Assembly: GCA_946811695.1 (NCBI GenBank)
Contig: OX328123.1
Coordinates: forward strand, 155,163,580 to 155,227,579
Reading direction: 5' to 3'
Source of the DNA: Gonocerus acuteangulatus
Lineage: Eukaryota > Arthropoda > Insecta > Hemiptera > Coreidae
DNA: 64,000 nt
Shown: positions 57,151-64,000 of the stretch, one piece after another
Layout: every line of letters starts with the position of its first letter
Numbering within the stretch: position 1 is the first letter of the stretch
Translations under genes and position numbers: made by a program
Notes under the pieces: model-generated
Database searches by the model: none
Seen by the model: only the letters and a program-made list of their open reading frames with translations
Told to the model about the DNA's origin: nothing

Positions 57151-57786
57151 TCATTGGGTTTCTTTGTCCTTGTGGTTATATTGTGTATTAGTAAAGATTT
57201 TTCCATCTGTCAGACTATTGTTATTCTCAAGTTGATTATTTTCTGTTCTTCGATTTTCAGATTGCTCAAATTCCGTCTCGTTATGGTACTCAGGGATGGA
57301 GGACATTCGGAGCCCAGAAAACCTGCTGACAGACGACAGGCTGAGGAGCCGTCGCTTAATCGCTTCTTCGGAAATCCTTCTTTGGACTAAAGTCGCAAAC
57401 AGCTGCCGCTTCTTCTTGGCATTCTTCTCGTTTTCACATGGAGGCTCGTCCGCATCCGGGGATGAACTTTCCGAGTCTGCGGCATCCGATTCAAATGAAC
57501 GAAATCTTTCCGGGCAGGAAAATGTTCTTGTTGGCAACTGGAGTTGAGCATTCTCCCTATCCACCGTAGGCCTGAAAGAAATTTCTTTCACAGTATCTCT
57601 TTGGACGTTTGGTAGGTTTAAGAAAGGCTTGCTGTGCTTGGTCATCAACCTGCTCACCTCTGCCGAGAATTCCCGTACTAACATCTGTACTTCATTCAGC
57701 TGTGCAATCAGTCCATTGAAAACTGTGTCCCTTGAACAATCTTCACAAACTCGCTGTTTTCTGTGATTCAGAAGCAGACGTATTTT
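57151..57786 (-). CDS. Gene X terminal exon, unidentified protein
   Basis: Minus strand: acceptor TTTATGTTACATTAG, then 211 codons and a stop, phase 0. It begins KIRLLLNHRKQRVCEDCSRD and a predicted helical part NGLIAQLNEVQMLVREFSAE. It continues through a Ser/Asp/Glu-rich acidic segment (ESDAADSESSSPDADEPP), a basic patch (KNAKKKRQLFATLVQRRI) and RRLLSLSSVSRFSGLRMSS, ending in a polar Asn/Glu-rich tail. Codon use and GC exceed the flanks and there are no stops, so it is a real exon. It could be a nuclear or cytoskeletal regulatory protein, but I recognise no domain. Upstream exons were not found within the window. Confidence 0.75.
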   Translation of the reverse strand, partial: KIRLLLNHRKQRVCEDCSRDTVFNGLIAQLNEVQMLVREFSAEVSRLMTKHSKPFLNLPNVQRDTVKEISFRPTVDRENAQLQLPTRTFSCPERFRSFESDAADSESSSPDADEPPCENEKNAKKKRQLFATLVQRRISEEAIKRRLLSLSSVSRFSGLRMSSIPEYHNETEFEQSENRRTENNQLENNNSLTDGKIFTNTQYNHKDKETQ

Positions 57787-57906
57787 CTAATGTAACATAA
57801 ATAAAGCAATAGAAGAAATATCAAAAATTATAAAAGAAATTAGCATCTCATTCTAAGAGAAAAATTAAATTACTTAAAACAATATTAATCATATACTTAC
57901 TTTAAG

Positions 57907-58184
57907 CAGGGCCGCCACATCTCAGAGCCGGGCCCGGGACCATATCACGGGCCCCGACTTCTCAGAGCCAGAATGAAAATTCTAGTACTTTGCTATAGGA
58001 CTTTGGGCATTTTAAAATTATTTTCATCTTGAGTTTTGAGCAAAATGAGAATAAAAGCCGACAATCGGTGCTGCAAAGGTCACTTTCGGTACTTTTTTCC
58101 AATTTGCGAGGATCGGCCCGGGCCCCCAAGGTACCCGGGCCCGGGACAACTGTACCCGGTCGTCCCCCCCATGTGGCGGCCCTG
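57907..58184. mobile_element. hAT-type MITE in the last visible intron of gene X
   Basis: CAGGGCCGCCACAT at both ends in inverse orientation; target duplication ACTTTAAG at 57899-57906 and 58185-58192. Internal GGGCCCGGG-rich arms. 278 bp, non-coding. It lies 120 bases upstream of the gene X exon. Confidence 0.88.
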
Positions 58185-58192
58185 ACTTTAAG

Positions 58193-58690
58193 AGTATCTA
58201 CCAATGATCAAAGTAAAATTTTATGCCACAGTTGTCCATCAATCTTCAAAAATTTTGAGTGATAAATTGAAGATACAAATCGCAAAAAATGACGACTCGC
58301 ATTATTTGCGTTACATTAGCGTATTTCCTTGTGATGAAAACTTAGACTAGAAAGTTAATATTTCATCGAATCGAAGTAGTACTTTCGAGTAGTCAAGTAG
58401 GGGTTTTTTTTTAGCAGCGGTAGTCTTCACGAAATTTAAGCCCCAACACTCATAGTAGGAAATTTATCAGGCGGTGCAATGGTCACTTTTCACTAACCAC
58501 GATTTCTCAACCGTTTTCGAGATATTTAACTAAATATGCGAAATATCCATAACTGCTCTGGTCATGTAATAGATATTTTCGCTCGTTTGATCAAAAATCG
58601 CATAAGAACCGAATTTGTGGGAATCTTAATAACCTGTCGAATAGGGGCTTTTCATTTACTACGATTGCCCAACCGTTTTCGAGATATATA
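58193..58690. repeat. Direct repeat of a dispersed element
   Basis: ACGATTTCTCAACCGTTTTCGAGATAT and a related ACGATTGCCCAACCGTTTTCGAGATAT stretch, about 165 bp apart (58498 and 58660), share flanks. Similar words occur at 34640. Confidence 0.5.
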
Positions 58691-59402
58691 TGCAGTGATG
58701 TGGGGTGGGTAAATACACAGTGGGTAGGTAAATATAAATTGGGTATTTACCCGGGTATTTACCCACAGGGAAGGAAAATACTCAAGAAGTGGGTATTTTC
58801 AGTTTTTGAGCTTGATAAAACTTCTTTGAATATTTTTTGGTGCAAACAAGGACTGAAACTTACCCATTTGATCATAAAAACTTAATAAACATTAATACTT
58901 ACCCAGTAATATTTTAAAGAAAGTTAAAAGTCGGTCCGGGTATTTATGGGTATTTACAAATTAATGTATGTCTATGAATTTTCAAGATTGCTTTGACAGT
59001 GGGGAAGGTTAATTAATTTTAAAAAGGTTTTAACGAAGCCTATTCAATTCTTAAGGACTCATTTAAATTAAAAAAAAGGGTAAAACAAATTTTTAACGTT
59101 TATTATAATAGTTCAAAACCATTTTAAGTGGTTTGTGGTCCTTATTAATATTATTTGAAATTATTCTCATACAGTAGTAACAACATTACAGTAAGCGGAA
59201 ATCTAGAAATGAAAAGGTAGCTTCTTGATGACAGAGTGTTTTGGGTCCGAGTTGGGAAACTAGTTAACTTCCTTGATCCAATTAGCACTTTCCTCCGAAG
59301 GAAAGTAGCTATTGAGGTTGGACTCATGACGGAATTTTTGAAAAATTTCTTCAAATCTTTATCGATCCTACCTAGTAGACACCGAAAATGACCCCCGTTA
59401 AA

Positions 59403-59472
<70 letters not shown>

Positions 59473-61345
59473 GTGTGTCTGTTAACACGATAGCGGCCAG
59501 AGTTTTTGTTTTTTCATCACGAAACTTGGTATATAGCATTCAATTAGCAAACGATTGAACGAGTTCGTTAACCACCAAAGTCGGTCCACCGGAAGGGGGG
59601 GTTTACCCCGAACCCAAAACACTAATTTGACTATGTCAGCCGTAATATTTGTTATATTTCAACGAAACTTGGTATTCGTAGTGGTAATATAGAGAGAAAA
59701 GTGAGATATAAAAATGAACTAAATCGGTTCATTAGAAGGGGGGGAAGTTACTCCGGACCGACAATACCAATTCGCCACTACCAGCCGTGATTTTTGGTTT
59801 ATTTCGACGAAACTCGGCATTCGTAGTGGTAATTCACAGGTAAATATGTGTTGTAAAAATAAACTAAATCGGTTCATTAGGAGGGGGGGGGGTTTACTCT
59901 GGACCCACAATACCAATTCGGCACTACCAGCCGTGATTTTTGGTATATTTCGACGAAACTCGGTATTCGTAGTGGTAATCTACTGGTAAATATGTGTTGC
60001 AAAAATAAACTAAATCGGTTAGGGGGGGGGGGGGGTTACTCCGGACCCAAATTCCTAATATACTCATACCGGTCGTAATTTCTGCTGTATTGAAACGAAA
60101 CGCGGTATACGTCGTGGGTAACTCATGAGAAAGAAGTGTTGTAAAAATGAGCTGAATCGGTCAATCGGAAAGCGGGGGTTTGCTTTGTAATATAATAATA
60201 GAAAAGCCCACCAGACGTAGGTTCACAAAGCCGCCGCAAGGAGCGCTTTGTATCTAGAGTGACTGTATCCTGTTCCTGCGTTAGATCAAAATACGATAAT
60301 ATGAGGTTTTTTGTATTTATTACGTAGGGTAGAAGGTACCGTGTGTAAACATAACTCTGGAAGCAAATTAATAATTGATCAGTTACTCATTACAAATTTA
60401 AAAGAGAACTATTCATGTTTTTATTTTATTTATGTAGGATATTTTAAGCAAATTGTTCTGGAAAGCAGTCTACACTACCCAAATTCTGAGGAAAGTGCTT
60501 AGTTATGCAGCTCCTGCGTGACGGACTTTTGTTGAACTTATCACTACCATTCAATTAAATGCCCCTTTGATCCACACAGTTCATAAGAGATTTAAGAATT
60601 ACTGAAAACTCTTCAACAAGAAATCCCAGAATCTTCTCTTCAAAAAACGGGGGAAAAACTTGTGCTAACTAAATAGGAGAAACGCATTCAGTTTTGTGTT
60701 GCAAACGCACATCTTGCTGCAGACTTGTTGAACTCTTCCATTTGTTTTGTGTGTGTTTGGCAGAAGCATGGGATTGAAATCAGTTGATCTTCGGAAAGAT
60801 ATGCCGACTATAGGGACCAAGAAGGATTATGGCTAAGATCCTTTGTTTGGGAAGGTCTTGAAGACAATGACAAAGAAAATAATAAAATAAGGCCCATGTT
60901 ATGGTGGAGAGACTTGTAAGGTACATGTGCTTTGATCAATGAATAGGTAACTTAATTTGTGTTTTGAGAAATTTAGATAATCCTAGTCCAAAGTTTTAGC
61001 TGAGGCTACATTTTTGTGAATGCAGTACAGTAGTATCAAATTTAGGCAAACAACTTATTTTATTGGTAGTTGGAAGGTCCATGGCAAATTTTCAGGTAAT
61101 AATTTATTATTTATTAACCTCTCAGTGATCCTATTGTATAATTTATTATTGTTTTAATAGTTTCTCAGTGTTGCAATAGCTCTAAATTGGCAAGATCCAT
61201 GACATTTTACAATATTCGATTACCAATTCGCGGTTTAGTTAAATACCTTAAATACACGGGTATTTATGAAATTGGGTATTTACGCTGGGTATATACCCTG
61301 GGTATTTACCCTTAAGAATAAATACCCGGGTATTTTACAACACTG
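58691..61345. mobile_element. hAT-like element with Helentron-like insertion
   Basis: Starts CAGTGATGTGGGGTGGG and ends with inverted CAGTGTTGTAAAATACCC; subterminal runs of GGGTATTTACCC words on both sides. GATATATATG borders both ends (58681-58690 and 61346-61355). It holds repeat copy C (59282-60525) and decayed sequence at 60700-60920 that may be transposase but could not be assigned. Confidence 0.6.
59282..60525 (-). mobile_element. Helentron/DINE-like repeat, copy C, minus strand
   Basis: Complete inverted copy relative to A and B: TTAG plus hairpin at 59282-59310, AT microsatellite 59404-59472, five internal units, and the TCCGTCACGCAGGAGC end at 60525. Next to CTAA on its own strand comes TTGG. 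Confidence 0.62.
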
Positions 61346-61554
61346 GATATATATGAATATATCCGAAAAATCTAGGCTTTTCCCCATTCTTTAGGTTATA
61401 GTTGCAACCTTGATAATGGTTTCATTAGACTCTCCACGTACAAGTTCTTGAAAACTGTACCTGAAAATCTAGTAACGCAGAAAAAGAGGTGAGTTTTTCG
61501 TTCCAAAAAAGGGTGGGATTTCGCTCCCGAAATCTGGAAAAATGCGTCATAAAA

Positions 61555-61720
61555 ACGTTAAAAATACATTAAATAAGATCACTTAGAAAAATATATTTTT
61601 TGGGGTGTAATAGCGTTTTAATTGGCTAACTATTCCAAGTTCTAGATTGTTAGTATTCCATACCCCCCAAATGCTCTCAGCCCTCCTCCCGAAATTATTT
61701 TCTATATAATCCAATGCACA
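61555..61720. repeat. Decayed relative of the hAT MITE at 30480-30798
   Basis: Shares TTAAATAAGATCA, GCAATAGCGTTT-type, AGATTGTTAGTATTCCA and CCGAAATTATTTTCTATATA boxes in the same order. Left end missing. Confidence 0.6.
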
Positions 61721-61927
61721 CCAAGTACTTCTGTATCAAATTTAATTAAAATTCCTACATTTTTGAGCCAGCCAGAGAGCTAACAGACAGTAATGAATAT
61801 GTCAACCTCTATGAGGTCATTTAACACAGGAATATAGATATATATCTGTTTAAATAATTCTATCGGTGTTGCGTGAAGTTAACCAGAAAGAGAGGAAGAA
61901 ACCAGCCCCAGCCGAGTTCCTGAGATG

Positions 61928-62226
61928 CAGAGTTGGGCAAACGTTAGCGCGCGCTAAAAGCTGATACCTCTCCGCTAATTTAGCGAAACTGTAGAAAGCC
62001 AGCGCTAATCTATTTATGAAATATCGTAATTGCTAATAGCTTAAGCTATAGTTACAACTTGTAACTATAGCTTAAGCTATTAGCAATTACGATATTTCAT
62101 AAATAGATTAGCGGTTAGCGCACTGCCGCCGCTAACCGCTAATTATTAGCGCTGGCTTTCTACAGTTTCGCTAAATTAGCGGAGAGGTATCAGCTTTTAG
62201 CGCGCGCTAACGTTTGCCCAACTCTG
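61928..62226. mobile_element. Foldback hAT-type MITE, 299 bp
   Basis: CAGAGTTGGGCAAACG at both ends in inverse orientation; CTGAGATG duplicated at 61920-61927 and 62227-62234. The arms pair almost completely, with many GCTAA words (TTAGCG, GCGCTAA). The terminal 11 bases equal those of the element at 52172-53170, so both belong to one transposition family. Confidence 0.9.
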
Positions 62227-62464
62227 CTGAGATGCCACCCCAAGTCGATGTCCATTTTTTTTAATTGTTATAATGGCGTGTCAACCCTTAAGGTCATTAA
62301 CGCCATTCCTTTGTGTGGCAATTTTCATTATATTTCTGTAATATGTATACATTCCGATTAAATTGCTATTAATAATAGTTTCATTTCCAGATATTAGTTC
62401 AAACGACAAAAGACAAATGCTCAGTTGTTTGTAAACAAAAAAAAATAATATAAATAGATTTAAA

Positions 62465-62539
62465 GGGGTCTCCCCGTGGTGTAGTGACTAACGTCTTAGA
62501 CTCATATGCAAGAGATGGTGGGTTCGATTCCCACCGGCG
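62465..62539 (+). mobile_element. SINE head, split from its body by a Transib-like insertion
   Basis: GGGGTCTCCCCGTGGTGTAG with an A-box-like TGGTGTAGTGAC and B box GGTTCGATTCC. The body resumes at 63943 (GCAGGAATTTTCTCC) and runs off the window end. Confidence 0.85.
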
Positions 62540-63937
62540 TACAGTGGGCAAAAATCCACTTTCGAAACACAGTCGAAAATGTAATATGATCGCAAAAATT
62601 CAATTTACGTGTCAACACGTGCTCAAGTCTTCTATTCATTAAAAATAGAACAATTTTTTTTAATCTATTTTAACCCAAACCTGTTTAAAACAATAAGGAA
62701 TGCAACCATTGCTAGTCTCTTCCACTTCCTCGGTTTAGTCTTGTTCCAACTACGGTCCTTGTAAGTTGTGTTTTAAAAATTGTGTGCAAATTTTATAAAT
62801 TCTTTTCATAATGGATTTATTACCCAGTGGTATGTTCTTTATAAATACATAATATATATCTAATAACAGAAAGGCATATCAAAGAAAAAAAAATATTAAT
62901 GAAATTATTATTAGATTGTTCATATTTTGTTGATTACTCAAGTTTGAGTAAGGTTTAAAAAAAAGTTCCACAAAGTTCCACTTCCAAATATTTTTTTTCG
63001 ATAAGCTTTAAGCTTCTACTTTACTGTCTTGAGACTTTCAGCTCCCCCTTCTTCCCCCTTTTAACGCAAATTTAAATTTAGTTTAGGTAGTCAGATAGAA
63101 GTTGAAGAATCCGCGGCGCACAGTGGGCTAAAATCACCTTTTAGGTGGACAAAATTTAAAAAAATAGTTTACAAATCTGTCTAGTATTAGTAGGATTAAG
63201 GTAAAATGTAAATATTTACTTTCTTGGATCATCAACAGGCGACGGAAGGGAATATTAATCGGACTCTAAGAAAGGAAACATTTTTTCAGTGTTTATTGCA
63301 GTTTTGTTCTTGTAATTACTTTTCCATTTTTTGAACAGAAACTATACGTGTTTATTTAAATTTCATGTTACCGATATATATGTAATTAGCCTATTGAAGT
63401 TTAGTTTACCACTTGATCCACTTCAAGAACTGTCATTAGAAAATGAGGCAGACGATACTGACTCGTCAAAAGAAAATGCTGAAGGATGTAGCAGTATTGA
63501 ATCAGACGATGATTGATGGATAATTCGTTTTTAGTGCATAATATAATTGTATATATTTTCTATTATTAAAAAAAACAACAAAAAAAAACAAGTCAGTACA
63601 ATTACTTTTTTTTTCAAGTTGTTAGTCTATTTTTGTTATTTATACTCGAATTATAGCCTATGTATTATTTTTTATGAATATATGTATTATGTTTATGTAA
63701 ATAATAGATTTAAAAAGGCACTACTTAAATGTTCCATCGATTTACAAAATGTTTTTCCAATTTTTATCGATTATGTCAAAAAATGTGTGTGTCTACAACA
63801 TTTGTTTGTTAGATATACTAAAAACTATGGGTCAACGATTTTTTTAAATATTTTTCCCTATCTCAGTGACCTCAAAAATATTGAAAAACACCAAAAAATA
63901 ATTTTGTCGCCCTAAAAGTGGATTTTTGCCCAGTGTG
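62540..63937. mobile_element. Transib-like element with CACAGTG-type ends in a SINE
   Basis: Left end TACAGTGGGCAAAAATCC, right end inverted CACACTGGGCAAAAATCC, flanked by CGGCG at 62535-62539 and 63938-63942. Transib elements, the source of RAG1, have CACAGTG/CACWRTG ends and 5-bp CG-rich duplications of the CGNCG type, so both features match. Removing the insert and one CGGCG restores a continuous SINE. A second CGGCG-CACAGTGGGC junction lies inside at 63114-63128, suggesting a nested or rearranged copy. No transposase is recognised. Confidence 0.72.
63119..63937. mobile_element. Possible inner Transib-like copy sharing the right end
   Basis: CGGCG then CACAGTGGGCTAAAATC begins at 63119 with a perfect heptamer. 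Its CTTTTAGG continuation matches the right end better than the outer left end does. A + frame at 63331-63516 ends in an acidic stretch (ENEADDTDSSKENAEG), not identified. Confidence 0.45.
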
Positions 63938-63942
63938 CGGCG

Positions 63943-64000
63943 GCAGGAATTTTCTCCCCCCTGCACCCTGGATCTCGGCGCTAATGGCCTAGATGTCGAT
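63943..64000 (+). mobile_element. SINE body, second part, cut by the window end
   Basis: Continues the SINE from 62539: GGAATTTTC, CCTGCACCCTGGATCTCG and GCTAATGGCCTAGATGT match the copy at 12313-12512. Confidence 0.82.

Noticed and set aside
62465..62539. Functional tRNA gene
   Set aside because: A and B boxes are present, but no pairing acceptor stem follows and the sequence continues into the SINE body after the insertion.
63331..63516. Transib transposase C-terminus
   Set aside because: The acidic tail is compatible but contains no diagnostic residues; calling it transposase would be a guess.
1..64000. Endogenous viral sequence
   Set aside because: No capsid, envelope or viral polymerase signature was seen; all reverse transcriptase and endonuclease remnants fit LINEs or Penelope-like elements.

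Overview
The window is AT-rich animal genomic DNA, almost certainly from an insect. The strongest evidence is the 3' end of a gustatory receptor (Gr) gene on the + strand. Its four exons (4938-5120, 5200-5271, 18638-18727, 20573-20632) are joined by three phase-0 introns and end in the TYLVILLQF signature of insect Gr proteins. The repeats agree with this: Penelope-like elements, piggyBac, hAT, Transib, mariner, PIF/Harbinger, Helitron/Helentron-like repeats, LINEs and a tRNA-derived SINE. I cannot name the species. No operon-like or prokaryotic features are present.

Layout. 1-3.1 kb: a Penelope-like element (PLE) with two inverted arms around an endonuclease-only remnant. 3.1-4.4 kb: a small foldback element and a piggyBac relic. 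4.9-20.6 kb: the Gr gene; intron 2 is 13.4 kb and is packed with nested insertions (Helentron-like repeats, two-deep piggyBac with a LINE inside, a foldback mariner-type element carrying a SINE, a PLE carrying another Helentron-like copy). Intron 3 holds an antisense LINE. 20.6-32.7 kb: a second dispersed repeat family (called family G) with a Helitron inside its AT microsatellite, an RNase H LINE fragment, and several TTAA-flanked and hAT-type short elements. 32.7-46 kb: PLE arm pairs with hammerhead-like motifs, MITEs, a PIF/Harbinger remnant, and two or three candidate exons of an unidentified minus-strand gene (45828-45723 to 34396-34251). 47.8-49.7 kb: an array of about 43 copies of a 43-bp unit built round a palindrome. 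51.8-54.1 kb: a LINE reverse transcriptase split by a 1-kb foldback hAT element. 54.9-57 kb: a mariner deletion derivative and a 48-bp tandem repeat. 57.1-57.8 kb: the last exon of a second unidentified minus-strand gene. 57.9-64 kb: hAT elements and a SINE split by a Transib-like element with CACAGTG ends and a CGGCG target duplication.

Three genes are supported, all only by their 3' parts: the Gr gene (+), gene Y (-, basic serine/arginine-rich C-terminus) and gene X (-, 212-residue terminal exon). Everything else recognisable is mobile DNA, mostly deletion derivatives. The insertion order can often be read from target duplications. The most unusual structures are the palindromic array, the repeated hammerhead-ribozyme-like cores in inverted PLE arms, and the Transib-in-SINE insertion.
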